Shown here piece by piece: positions 22,147 through 33,325 of a stretch of 64,000 nucleotides of DNA (its first letter is position 1; each line of letters begins with the position of its first letter). The stretch spans positions 992,001 to 1,056,000 of the forward strand of contig JARKIF010000008.1 in NCBI GenBank assembly GCA_029378245.1, written 5' to 3'. The stretch is from Roridomyces roridus. Its lineage: Eukaryota; Basidiomycota; Agaricomycetes; Agaricales; Mycenaceae. The notes beneath the pieces were generated by a model. It searched no databases, had not been told where the DNA came from, and saw only the letters and a program-made list of their open reading frames with translations. A program made the translations under genes and the position numbers.

Positions 22147-23406
22147 ATGGATAACTCGGACTCGTTTTCCCAACTGCTGGATTGGTTGGACTTGAAGGGA
22201 GTCGCTGTCGAACCTCGGTCGACGCCTTCTGCAGCCCGAGGCCTTTTTGCCGTGCAGAGGATTCCGCCGTCGACGGTACTCTTTACCGTGCCGGCCCACC
22301 GTTTGCTCAACTGCAGGACCCTCGCGCCTCATTACCCGCCTGGCCTCGACGCTGTCCAGCTGATCGCGCTCCATCTTTCTCTCTATCGTCCCCGTTATCC
22401 AGAAAAGTCTCTGGACCCGCTCTTCGGCCCTTATATAACGACTTTGCCGCAAGATTTCGACACGCATCCGTTGACCTGTCTGTTACGGGGCGCGGACATC
22501 GACGAGCTTCCGCCGAGCGTTGGGGGCGCTCTGGAGCGTCTCAAATCTAGATACCTGAGGGACAAGTCTACAGTCGAAGCGTATGCGGAAAAGCACAGTC
22601 TGAGTCTGACTTGCGATGATTTTCTGTGGGCTTGGCTGAATGGTGAGCACCCTCATGGCCGATTCGGTTTTTTCTAATAGCCAGTGAATACGAGGTGCAT
22701 ATTTCACCGAATGAAGCGTGAACGCGGGGACGCGGACAATATCACCCTCTGTCCCATCCTCGACCTTGCAAATCACGTCGTCACGGGGCCGTGTATGACA
22801 CCGCGTAAGACCGCCACAGAAATCGCAAACACTGCGCCGATTGCAAGGCTTGGCGACGCTTTCACTCTCCTGTCCCCAGACACCGTCACGGAACCAGGCA
22901 CGGAGCTCCATCTCACTTATGGTGCCCATTCAAATCGAACCCTATTCGTCGAGTATGGATTCGTCATACCCGCAGATGGTGCCCGTGCAGAGGTCGACGT
23001 TCAAGATCTTGTAGAGACATTGTTCTCAAACGACAAGAAAGAGATATTAGAGGATGCTGGATACTGGGGGTGACTGTTCTGCACTTTGATTTGTATTTTT
23101 ATAACATTTCGCAGAGACTGGAAACTAGATGCATCTCCCGCAGTGTCGTATCGTCTGATCACCGCGCTCCGACTGCTCCACATCGACTCGGACAGTGATC
23201 TGAAGCGGTGGTGGGACACCGTGGCAGGCCTTGTTGAAACCGTCTCTGAGGCCAATGAGCGTGCTTGGAAACAGACGGTGAATGATACATGTTCAGCTGT
23301 CATTACCCGAGCGGAGAAGCACAGGACGGTATCGGGCTGGGCGGTCAACGACGCGGTCAGGGAACTGTGGGCGGAGGAAACCCGTGTTTGTTTGTCCCAT
23401 TTGTAG
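22147..23406 (+). CDS. SET-domain lysine methyltransferase (RuBisCO-LSMT/SETD6-like class)
   Basis: The ATG at 22147 gives MDNSDSFSQLLDWLDLKGVA. The split SET domain shows ARGLFAVQRIPPSTVLFTVP near the N-terminus, a helical insert (THPLTCLLRGADIDELPPSV; DDFLWAWL), then ITLCPILDLANHV and LHLTYGAHSNRTLFVEYGFV. The last two match the SAM/substrate-binding DxxNH and YGxHxN..YGF motifs of non-histone SET methyltransferases. A C-terminal helical region (VSYRLITALRLLHID) corresponds to the substrate-binding domain of this class. Introns are near 22640-22682 and 23070-23114. The last codons (VCLSHL) are uncertain and a further 3' intron cannot be excluded. The substrate is probably a ribosomal or other cytosolic protein. 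Confidence 0.82.
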
Positions 23407-23493
23407 TGCATATGTAATCCCGATCACACAGCGCTGTTTCACCGCCGCCGTAACACCGCCTCAAGTCACTCATTCTCTTCGTTTTCCTTCACA

Positions 23494-25179
23494 ATGCCTG
23501 AGCGATTGTTGGCCACTCGAGCTCAGAAGGTGACTTGTTTCTCAATGTCTGTCGCTAATCTGCTCACATTCACTACAGGCCTTCATCGGGACCAGTGAGT
23601 TTCACACACAATAGCCTTGTCTTATGCGTTCACACCTATCTAGTCACAATCCGTACGTTCATCGATATATGCAACGAATATATCTCACTTTTGTGTGTCC
23701 AGAGGCAATAGTCGTTCTGGCCATGGTTGGGATAGTGTTCCGCAAGGTCCAGGACCACGTTGACTTTACTGGCGGCTACAAGGTGCTTGCCTCTGTCCGT
23801 TGTGTGCGCCCACTTACTCACGTCCTAAAGACACTACCGTGCTACCTGGCATTATTTGCCCTGGCAGAGTGCGTGCTGCGTGCCCCTTGGCAATCATCTA
23901 TTCACCCTTTTCCCAGAATATTCGAAGGTCTCATGGCCTTCAATGCCTTGCAACTCCGGAACGTTATCCAGCGTGCGTTTCTCTGTCTTCTTACGGTGAT
24001 TTTTGTCCCTGATTCTCGCAGTCATCGGAATACTGGGTATGAGCGCTTGGGAATGCTTCGGTGTTCTGCTAACCTCGTCACAGTCTTTCACGGAGCGCTG
24101 GCAATCTTCTCCGGGATCCAAATCATGGAGACTAGGGATGCGCTCACCAACCCACTTGGTTGCACAAGATGTGCTCCGCCTGGATTATGGCACGACGTAC
24201 TGCCATTCCTCATTGTTGTACCCTGCGTCATCGTCGCGGCATGGGCCGTTATGGGCTTCTTCTTTATGGAACTCTACTCCGAATTTGGGTTCGTCTTGTC
24301 TTGTTCATGCTAACTGGTATTGACCCCAGTTGCAGTTGGGCCATCTTCCACGTGGTTGGCGCCAACCCCAGGATGAAGAGAATGTACCAGTGGTACCAGA
24401 TCATGCTGTGCCTGCTAAAATTCGACTTTTTCTTCTTCATTGGGGTGTCAATGCAGCTGCTCATCATCGTACTTGCCAAGAACACGGCCGAGTTTGGTGT
24501 AACAGTTGCTGCGATTCCCGTTGTTCTCGTTCTGCTGGCAATGTGCGGCATTGCTGTGCAACGTGAAATCAAGTGGTTTGTGCCCTTGGCTCGATTGTTT
24601 TTCGAGAGCTGACGTTCCCCCCTCAAGGGCATTGACCGTATCCCTAACGCTCATGTTGGCGGCCCTCAGCTACTGTGAGTCGGTTTCTATTTGCGTTAGA
24701 TATTTCATTTGACACCTTGGTTTCCAGTTTGTAAGACGCCGTCCATTTCGAGGGTTCCGTGTTGCTGATATCACGCCAGTGTATAAGCTGGTGCGAATTT
24801 ACGAACCAGCGTCCAGGAACGCGTATTCCACCACGCGCATATCTCTCACCATCTTCAGTTCGTCCCGCCAGTTCGGGTATGAGCCCAGGCTGACCGTTTG
24901 CATAGTCGTCGTCGCCTTCATCCTGCTGTTTGGTACATTTGCCGTCGGTCTGCGGTGTTTCGCAGATTTTGACAGGGGACTACTGGCCTCAAAAGTCAAC
25001 GGTCAGTCTTACGCACCAGTCGCCACCAAATTAGAATTTTTCGGCGGTAATTAACTTTCTCGGTAGATCGCCCGACCAGACCAACGTACTCACAAACCGC
25101 AGGCGGCAAGAGCAGTGAACAGCAGCAAGGATCTTACTATGGTGGGGCGCCCGTTGCCCAAAGGATATCCATAGAGTGA
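23494..25179 (+). CDS. Multi-pass membrane protein, UPF0658 Golgi-type
   Basis: The ATG at 23494 gives MPERLLATRAQK. Short exons then give many hydrophobic segments: TLPCYLALFALAEIFEGLMA, LVFHGALAIFSGIQIM, VLPFLIVVPCVIVAAWAVMG, KFDFFFFIGVSMQLLIIVLA, VTVAAIPVVLVLLAMCGIAV and LTVCIVVVAFILLFGTFAVG, suggesting seven to nine helices. The segment WAIFHVVGANPRMKRMYQWY and the tail (DFDRGLLASKVN) resemble the UPF0658 family of fungal Golgi membrane proteins (S. pombe C1952.10c type); function unknown. It ends APVAQRISIE. It starts 87 bp after the SET gene and ends 108 bp before the PAP2 gene. At least eight introns are needed and several borders are inferred. Confidence 0.72.
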
Positions 25180-25287
25180 TGACTCTGACACTTGTATTAT
25201 ACTAACGACGATACCAACTACTTGGACTGTCCTAATTTATTTGACGCTGTTGGATAATTTTTACGAGCATACCCTCTTCTTCTTACC

Positions 25288-25969
25288 ATGGCATCGTCCA
25301 CTTGGCAAAGGCCATGGTGGTTATCCTTCCTCGACCACACGAATATAACAGTGACCGGGCTCACTGCCGTCGTTGTCCTGTTTACACGCTCCGCCGGGGT
25401 AGCATACTTTTCCGCAGGAGCATTAGCGTGTTCGCTGTCGGTCAAGGTGCTCAAGCGCGCGATAAGACAACCACGGCCGAAGAAGAGCACTGGGAAGAAG
25501 ACGTACGGGTGCGCGGCCTTTTTACTTTTTACTGAGCAGTGGAGTAAGACTTGCTAGGATGCCGTCGACTCATTCAGCCACGATTGCGTATTACGCGGCG
25601 TTCATATCCCTCGCATGTGCGTATCTCCCTTTGCATCCGACGCTTCCTGGCGGTGAGGCGCTGTTGAGGACGGGAGTGCGAATGCTGGTGATCCCATGGG
25701 CGACGCTCATTGCGTTGTCTCGGCTTTGGTATGTGAAAAGATGTGCTCTCGGCGGAGCTCATGGTTTGTAGGTTGGGCCACCATACGGTGCCGCAGGTTG
25801 CGGTGGGAGTTGCGTAAGTGCAGATTTATTCGTGAATCGGCCCCGTTGAACATTTCCCAGCTACGGCTTCGCTTTTACTTGGGTGTGGTACGCGGTGTGG
25901 GTCGGTGGGTTGAACGAATATGGGAGGATGGTGGAGGATCACGTAAATGCATGGCTGTCACATATCTAG
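25288..25969 (+). CDS. CAX4: PAP2-family dolichyldiphosphatase-like enzyme
   Basis: This lipid phosphatase probably acts in the ER membrane, recycling dolichyl diphosphate for N-glycosylation. The start MASSTWQRPWWLSFLDHTNI is followed by a first helix, then the three PAP2 motifs: KRAIRQPRP (KxxxxxxRP), MPSTHSATIAYY (PSxHS) and SRLWLGHHTVPQVAVG (SRx5Hxxx, with Q as in dolichyldiphosphatases). Hydrophobic helices flank the motifs. Three introns fit GT-AG rules (about 25508-25558, 25736-25790, 25816-25860). It ends GRMVEDHVNAWLSHI. Its stop is only 27 bp before the ATG of the next gene on the same strand. Family is sure; CAX4/CWH8 orthology is likely. Confidence 0.82.
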
Positions 25970-25996
25970 AGCCTTTGATCTGCACGACTATCTAGC

Positions 25997-28600
25997 ATGG
26001 CAAAGAAAAAGTCGAGCAATGCCGCCGCCGCTAAAACAGCAAAGAAAGCCAAGGCAGCCCAAAAAATCGAGCGCAAGTCGAATAAGAAATCCAAGAAAGT
26101 TCAAGACGATGAAGATTCCGATGACGACCTGGAGAGCGTCCTTAGAGAAACTGCGAGTTGAATGGGAACTGGCTCATGAAGTCACGGAGGAAGTAGCTGA
26201 TGGTCCGCTCCCCGTCTCTTATGAAAAGACGCTAGACTCATTCTTCGTTATTAGGTCCGCCTTCCCGGAGGGCGAATGCAACGCTTACTGCTTGCCCATC
26301 TGGGAACTACCTCTGGTGTATTGGTGGTGAATGGTTTTCCGAGGATGGAAAGGCGGTATGTTACATTTCGTTCGTTGCTCACGGCTGATTGTGTCCAGTA
26401 TTTCTACTCGGATGTGTACAGATATTCGCCAGAAAAGGATGAATGGCGTAGATTCATCTCAAAGACCTGTCCCTGGGCCCCGATCCGCGCATGCTGTGGC
26501 AAGCATCCCCAGCGGGCGGCGGGAAGCTGTTTCTTTTTGGTGTGTTGGTTTCGTCCCTGTTCGCCAGCTTGGTGTTTCTGACCTCGACAAGGCGGGTTCG
26601 TAGACAATCGCTGGCAGACCCAACTCATTTCATACGTTTCTCCAGAGAGTTCAGCTCGGTTCACCAGACTAATTTCCATCATTACGCCGATTTCTGGTGT
26701 TTTGATGTCCAGACTCATTCGTGGGACCGCATCGACACGAAAATTCGCCCGAGCCCTAGGTCAGGTCATCGGTAAGTCTGCCCGTCGTTTTCCGTGACTT
26801 GTCCGTTCACTGCTGTTCAGAATGGCCATCTGGAAGCACTTTATCGTCCTCTTTGGCGGTTTTTACGATCCAGGAATCACAAGTAAGCCCATCCGGCCTC
26901 GTTGTCAATATTCACCATCGTCTAGCCAAATACCACAACGACCTCTGGGTGTTCGACCTTCAGGAATATAAATGGAGGCAAATAGAATTCAAACCGACTG
27001 ATTCACGGCCGTCGTGAGTCCGTGTCGATTCCGGTTGCGGATCTGACGACCTCATTCCAGTACAGCCCGAGAAGTGGATTCTCCTTCTTGTCAACACCCG
27101 AAGGCATCTTGTTACACGGTGGTTATTGCAAAGAATACGCCAAAGGCAAGCGGCCAGTAGGTGTGATGTTGGAAGATTCGTGGTTCCTCAAGTACTTATT
27201 TTCTTCGTCATTTTTTTTCTCTTCTGATTTGTTTTTCAAGGATGTCGTTGGCAACCGAGTCCGCTGATTCCAAACCCGCTGCTTCAGGGCCCCTTGATAT
27301 TCAAATGGGAACGCCGAAAGAGACCTTCTACGGCGTATGCACCTTCTCTTCGTTCAGGGTGGTGAGTTCGTAATCTTTCAACGACCCTAGACGCTTAGGA
27401 AATGTCGAGTACCATGGCATTGTGGAACGCTAAAAGCACCGGGATTCTATTCGGGGGCGTTACGGATGAGGATACCGGAGAAGAGACACTTGAGAGCGTG
27501 TTTTGGAATGATTTGTGAGTTGACTACACTTGGGTTCGTCGTATGTTAACGTGATTGCAGATATGGGTACTTGGTGACGGGAAAGGGCAAGTGGGTGTCC
27601 ATGACACTGAAACGTCCGAAAAATCAAAATAAGGGCGGCAAGAAAAAAATTCAGCCTCAGGTTTACAAGCCCGAGCCGGAGGACCATGGGGACAGTCAAG
27701 ATGAAGACGAGATTGATACACCACAGACGCCCGCTGCGCCACCGCGACCCGTGGCAGCAGAAATAGATCCAGACGATCCTCTGCTAACCACCCCTTTCCC
27801 CCGTTACAATGCCCTAATTGCGGTCCTTCGCAACACGCTGTATATGTCTGTTCATTTCCGCGTTGCTTACCCTGCGCATCTCATTTCTTTGCAGTTATGG
27901 GGGCATTTATGAGCGCGGCAAACGGGAATACACCCTGGACGACTTCTATTCAATTCAGTTGGACAAGCTGGACAGGTATACTTGTTTGAAGAAGAGTGAA
28001 TATTTGATTGCAGATGGGGACGACGAGAGTAGCAGTGAGGACGAAGATGAGGACGATGACGATGAAGACGAGGAAGAAGAAGACGATGAAGAAGAGGCGG
28101 AAGACGAGGTGCAAGTAGACAATTCGGAGGTTGTCGAGGATGTGCAACAACCGCCGGACGAGGAGGTCAGTGTCATGACTGTTGTCAAGCTGGAGCTCAC
28201 GCTCTTTTCAGTCCGATATTCGCCTGAAAGCTGCGGCCTTTATGGGGGAATCGAAAGAGCGGTCTCCAGAAGATGCCCTGAGTACACCAATGCCTGGTGA
28301 AACACTCGCAATGTTCTACGCTCGTACTCGCACGCATTGGGCCCAAAAGGCGCACAGCGGCTCCAGCGAAAATCAGGGGAAGCAGCTTCGACGCGATGGT
28401 TTTGCTCTGGCGGAGGAAACATATGGTATGGAAATTCTCCGTTTAATCAACCAATGCTTATTTTTTGTCCAGACAATTACAAGCCTATCCTGAAAGAAAT
28501 CGAAAAGATCTTGGCGGAGGCTGGCTTGGACGAGCAGGAGATGGCACGCAGTGCACAGGCTGGCGGTATCAAAGCAGAACAGAATCGAAATAGAAGATAG
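25997..28600 (+). CDS. KEL3: Kelch-repeat protein KEL3/KLHDC4 type
   Basis: The ATG gives a Lys-rich leader (MAKKKSSNAAAAKTAKKAKA) and acidic DDEDSDDDLESVL, as in KLHDC4. The conserved EKLRVEWELAHEVTEEVADG follows, but in the +1 frame. Kelch blades include GKAYFYSDVYRYSPEKDEWR, GPRSAHAV, NDLWVFDLQEYKW, SPRSGFSFL and LLHGGY. STGILFGGVTDEDTGEETLE, IYGGIYERGKREYTLDDFYS and a very acidic stretch (about 28020-28110) follow. The C-terminal domain begins LKAAAFMGESKERSPEDALS and ends AQAGGIKAEQNRNRR. More than ten introns are needed. The frame change at 26141-26147 may be an intron at 26099-26147, +1 slippage, or an error. The 3' end runs into a direct repeat. Role: cytoplasmic scaffold, poorly known. 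Confidence 0.85.
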
Positions 28601-28683
28601 CAGGTATCAAAGCAGACGAAATAGAGGATAGCAGGTATCAAACTTTGATTCAAAGCAGAACAGAATCGAAATAGAAGATAGCA
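28565..28683 (+). repeat. Three imperfect direct repeats spanning a stop codon
   Basis: Copies at 28565-28602, 28603-28633 and 28634-28683 all begin GGTATCAAA and end GATAGCA. The first copy contains the last codons and TAG stop (28598-28600) of the KEL3-like gene. The second has an internal deletion and the third an insertion. It looks like local tandem duplication of the 3' end. Confidence 0.88.
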
Positions 28684-28751
28684 CGTGACTCATGGTATAT
28701 ACGTGATGACAGCGTGACTTGTGCGACGCGACTTAGGACTGAACGACCACC

Positions 28752-29849
28752 ATGGACGGCGAAGACCCCATTGCTCAATTTTTCCCCGGCCAAGAGTCGG
28801 TTGACCTCTATGCTGTGCTCAATCTCACGAGCGAAGCCACCCTCGACAGCGTCAAGAAGGCCTACCGCAAACTTGCTCTTGCCTTCCATCCAGATAAACA
28901 GACGACCGCGACCGAGGCGCGCAAGGTCGAGGCCGCCACAAAGTTTCAGCAAATTGGGTTTGCCTATGCCGTCCTCGGTGACGAGAAACGGCGCCAACGA
29001 TACGATAAAACGGGAAAAACCGACGAAGGCTTCGATCTCGGTGCAGGCGAAGACGGGTGGGACGCGTACTTTGAGGAGCTCTTCGACCGCGTCACCCGTG
29101 GGAAACTGGATGAAATGAAGAAAGAGTACCAAGGTGCGTTTGTGACGCGTCGTTATGGCGTCGTCTGGCTCATGCTGGCTCATGCAATACCTTTAGGCTC
29201 GTCGGAAGAAGTGGACGATCTCAAGGCCGCTTACATCGAGATCAAGGGCTCCATTGGCGAAATCATGACCTATATCCCGCATTCCACTTACGACGACGAG
29301 CCTCGTTTCATTGTTACCCTAACGGAGCTCATATCCAACGGCGACCTGCCCAAAATGTCGGCCTGGGAGGAGGGCATCAAGGACGAAAAGGCCAAGCTCG
29401 TCCGACAGAAGCAGGGAGAGAAGGAGGCCGCGGAGGCAGAACAGATGGCCAAGGAGCTGGGTGTTTGGGAAGAGTTCTACGGCAGCGGCAAGCCGTCAGA
29501 GCGCAAGAGCCGCGGTAAGGGGAAGGGCAAGAAGCAGGATGAGGAGGAGGAAGACGTTTCCGCCCTCCAAGCGTTGATTCTCAAGAGGCAAAAGAATAGG
29601 CAGGACAGCCTGTTCGATAGCCTTGCGGCCAAATACGCCGAGCCAGAGCCCAAATCGCGCAAAGGGAAGAAACGGGGCAGCGAAGAGCTCGTCGATGAGT
29701 CGCCGAGGAAAAAGCAGCGCGGTATTCCTCCCCCACCCGAGATTGACGATGCAGAATTCGAGAAGCTGCAGCAGAAACTGTTTGGAGATAAGGTCAAGAC
29801 GTCAGAGGCGGGGACGACGAAAGGACGCAAGGGGAGGAAAGCCAAGTAG
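28752..29849 (+). CDS. DNAJC9-like J-domain protein
   Basis: The J domain is at residues 17-85: DLYAVLNLTSEATLDSVKKA, the HPD tripeptide in LAFHPDKQ, then YAVLGDEKRRQRYDKTGKTD. The following DGWDAYFEELFDRVT, SSEEVDDLKAAYIEIKGSIG and YDDEPRFIVTLTELISNGDL match DNAJC9, a histone H3-H4 co-chaperone that recruits Hsp70. A Lys/Glu-rich C-terminal tail (ELGVWEEFYGSGKPSERKSR, then KKQDEEEEDVSALQALILKR) ends GRKGRKAK. One intron (about 29133-29198) is in frame and without a stop, so the unspliced ORF stays open; splicing gives QGSSEEV. This is the last of five tandem + genes and is convergent with the FHIP-like gene (92 bp). Confidence 0.9.
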   Translation: MDGEDPIAQFFPGQESVDLYAVLNLTSEATLDSVKKAYRKLALAFHPDKQTTATEARKVEAATKFQQIGFAYAVLGDEKRRQRYDKTGKTDEGFDLGAGEDGWDAYFEELFDRVTRGKLDEMKKEYQGAFVTRRYGVVWLMLAHAIPLGSSEEVDDLKAAYIEIKGSIGEIMTYIPHSTYDDEPRFIVTLTELISNGDLPKMSAWEEGIKDEKAKLVRQKQGEKEAAEAEQMAKELGVWEEFYGSGKPSERKSRGKGKGKKQDEEEEDVSALQALILKRQKNRQDSLFDSLAAKYAEPEPKSRKGKKRGSEELVDESPRKKQRGIPPPPEIDDAEFEKLQQKLFGDKVKTSEAGTTKGRKGRKAK

Positions 29850-29941
29850 TCACTCTTGTTGTGTATCTATGTACCACCATGTAATTTATCTCGAGTTGGA
29901 TTGTCCGCGCAGAGCAAATAATAATAATACAGAGGACTAAT

Positions 29942-32900
29942 TTACAAGTACCGGATGGAATCAATGCCCAGACTCCTCCGCGCATGGATGATGGCGACCA
30001 GTTCCTTGATACTCTCTTCTAGGATCACGACGTTGTCCAGCAACTGTGATAGAGTAACATTCGCCGTTTTATCTGCCCGCGAACCCTCGTCGTCCATTGA
30101 CTCTGGTTCTGCAGTCCGACTCTTTTCCGACCACGCAGAGCCAAATACATCTTCCTCGTCCGCCGTCCATCGCGTCGACTTGGCCGGTGTCCAAGGACCT
30201 GAAGAAGGCACAGGCGCGATGAAAGGCTCGACCTTGATCGAGCCCGTCTGTTGGTAATGGGGTCCGAAGGGGCTGGCCGAGACGCTCCTGCTTTGCCCGC
30301 TTCTCGGGGGCGTAGAGGGATCTTTCAGCGGCTTCGCAGGCTTGTTCTTTTTGGGAGTCAATAACGAAGTAACAAATGACGATGCCGAAGCTATTGGTTT
30401 GGGCCGCGCTGCTACTGGCGGAGGTTGCTCCTGTGTCACCGTCACATAGGTCGGTTCATCCGTCAGGTCCAACGGGAGCGACAGCGCGTCGTTCAGGTTC
30501 TCCGAAAACAACAGACCCTGCCTGCGCTCCAGTAGGAACTTGTCAAAGTTATCTACCAGCTGCCTGTACCGCTCCAACTGTGAAACCAGCCCATGGAAGA
30601 TGGTGTGCACGATAGGCCGCGATGCGGCGTCCATTCGCGAAGCAGGCAAGAAGTTTGTATCATTCGCCAACTTCTCTTCAATTCCAAAGTCAATCGAGCG
30701 GTCATCACCGTCCCCATCTGGCTCTGGATATGACTCTTGTTGGGGAGGAGGTCGTTCGTCCAAAGGATCGCTAAGCGTAAACGTCAGCCAGCCCGCCAGA
30801 GAGCGGTCAGGGTGCATCGCAAGCGTCGCGAGAACCCCGGTCAACGCAATGTTGAATTCAGGGGTGTTGGAAAAGAACTTTCGCAATGACTCGAGAACGA
30901 GGGACAGGATCGGGTCATTCGGGTTCAGTCGATGTTTATATTTCTGGCGGGATTCCATATCCTCCGTTTCCAGCCGGAACGCCGCCTGACTTTGAATGGA
31001 GAAGAGGGCAGTCCCGCAGGTAATGCTCGTATCCTGTGCTGAACGCATCGTCGTTGTGTGACGGGTCGACCCGTGATACCAAAGTGAGGTACAACCCCAT
31101 CTCCCGTTCGTGAGTCGAATATGTCGTCTCGGGCTGGTAAAATACCGGCCCACTCGGGACTCGTTCAGAGTTGATCGTCGTTGCAGCGTCCTCGCCCCCG
31201 GGATATACAAAAGTCTCGTCGTCGTCCTCGTCCGGCTCGGATGATGGGAACGAAGGAGGCGCGGGTATCATGGGCGGGTTCGGGAAGTTTGTCGCCATAG
31301 GGTCGGGCGTAACAATCAGGAGTCGGTCGACACATAATTGAGAGTGTTGCAAGAGCATTGACCGCAACAGTTGGAGGGCCGATGTCGATGTAGCCTGCGA
31401 TGGTGAACGGAGGTTGGATAGAAACAGGTCCTTGAGAGTGAAGCGTCCCATAGAGGTGATGTAATCGGTTTGCCGATTGGACTCGGGGGCTTCCATCTCG
31501 AGGAGCACCATCGCGCTACTTTTACGTCTGCGTAGCTTGGCTTGTTTGTCTGCAGATTTCGTTTGAGGAGGCGCATCACCGCCCAAAGTCAGAACAGTGT
31601 GCGGGCGCTGCCGAGACCGGACCTCGTCGTTGTCCTCGCTCATGAGGAAATTGACAAGAACTTCTGACAGCTGCCCTTCCTCTAGCGTTCTAATCATGAC
31701 TTCAATGTACGACATGACCGCCACCGCACTCCCATCTGCGTCCGAGCATTCGAGAACCGAAGGGTACAGTACGTTCTCCAGGAAAATGCGGCGAACGGCA
31801 TCCAATATGGATTGTACAATGGCTGTGCCAACTAGGGCTGACGCGTCGACTGTGTCGTGGACGACATTGAGTTTGAGCACGTCTTGCAGAAATTCGAGCA
31901 GTTTGAGGAAGTGATCCAGGCGGGACCTGAAGTCTGGATTGGCGGCATCTTCGATACCCATGGCCCTCGACCGATCCCTTGCGACCTCCATCAACTCCTT
32001 CTCGTCTTCGGTTTCAGGCCCGGTTGCGCCAATTATCATTCCGTTTCGGCCATCTGCGGACGTCGCAGGAGGACGGAATTCTAGTTTTGAGGGGAGGACC
32101 GAGTATACGGCACCCAACCCCGCACCCAAAACTTCGGAAAAATCACCATCCAGGATGTATTCGGCCAATGCCAAGGCAGCGTCGGTGATGGGGTCAGAGA
32201 CTGGAGGGTCCGAAGCCACAGAGGCCGTCTCTCCAATTCTGTGAGCGGGCTCCCCTGGAGACATGGCTACATCCATGAGGAACAATAGGCCAGCCCGAGC
32301 AAAGTCGCCGATTTGACCTTCTCGGTGGACGAACCGCAGAAGGTAATTGAAGAGGAGGAATTCGTACTCGGTTTTCTTGGTCACCGAGGAAGCGGGTGCG
32401 GAAGTTATCGTGTTCTGAGACGGGGTAGGAGAGGGAGCGCGGTCGGTAGTGGTCGCCTCTTGTTTCTCTTCCTCCTCTTCGTCGTCTTCGTCCTCCTCCT
32501 CGACGGAAAACAGCGGTTCAGACCGATACCAGTGCTTGTCATGGAAGAAGATCATGAGTAACTCGCGATATGTGCGTATCCGACTGCACAAAATGCAGAG
32601 TAAATTGACCACTGGACAACGGTTGAGTACGAAATTGAACCACGATGAAACATGGCTCACAATCTTCCTCGTACTCAGAGGGCTGACCCCGAACAGCGTT
32701 GCTGGCGGCACCCATGACCTTGTTCTTGCCATCCAGTTGTTCCTGGAGGTCATCGCCGGCACAATTGCGTAGTAGCCGCAAGACTGCGCGATGGACGGCG
32801 GAATGAACGAGAAATTGCTCGTCGAGCAGTACGACCATGTTCTGGACGGCACGCAGAACCTCGGCTTGGATACCCGCTGGCCGATCCGTCTCGCTCAGAC

Positions 32901-33325
32901 GAACCAATGTGCCGAGAACGTCTGCCGGCCGTTTGGGATGAGCAGGGCGTTTGCAAAGATAAAACACGCACCATTCTTCAATAAGTACTCCAAGCAGGCG
33001 CCTGTACCACTGGCAAGGTGTTACTAACGCGACATGGACTATCCAAATGCGTACCCTTCCTCGGTGCGCGTCGTCTCGAGGACGAGAGAGTCGACCATAG
33101 ATTGAAGGTGTACTGGAACATCGGTGGACTTGATTCCTCGGGTTAGTTGACGCTCGTCGGGATGGAGAAGGGTGTTCTGTCCGAGTTGAAAGATACGTCG
33201 CGTGGTAGCCGAAATACGCCGACCTTGACACGATTCCAGGACCTGTGAAACTCTTGTGCATGGTCGACGGGGGGTTTGGGAGCCGGTTGGATGCCTGTCC
33301 GCAGGAACTTTGAAAAGTAGTCCAT
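29942..33325 (-). CDS. FHIP/RAI16-like protein (FTS-Hook-interacting protein family)
   Basis: This is a subunit of the FHF complex that links early endosomes to dynein through Hook in filamentous fungi. The start MDYFSKFLRTGIQPAPKPPV is followed by EYLLKNDVLGTLVRLSETDR, VLRAVQNMVVLLDEQFLVHS, LVNLLCILCSRIRTYRELL and EFLLFNYLLRFVHREGQIGD, all RAI16-like hallmarks. Long helical repeats follow (RSRLDHFLKLLEFLQDVLKL), then RFTLKDLFLSNLRSPSQATS and FSTGYEHYLRD. The next part (ALFSIQSQAAFRLETEDMES, FNIALTGVLATLAMHPDRSL) is in the +1 frame. Either a 46-nt intron at 31034-31079 or a one-base frameshift at 31010 is needed. A low-complexity Ser/Pro tail with a final helix (LSQLLDNVVILEESIKELVA) ends at 29942. 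Four N-terminal introns are clear. Confidence 0.84.

Noticed and set aside
27950..28200. Low-complexity minus ORFs opposite the acidic KEL3 stretch
   Set aside because: Poly-Ser/Phe-rich translations of a GA-rich repeat tract, not genes.
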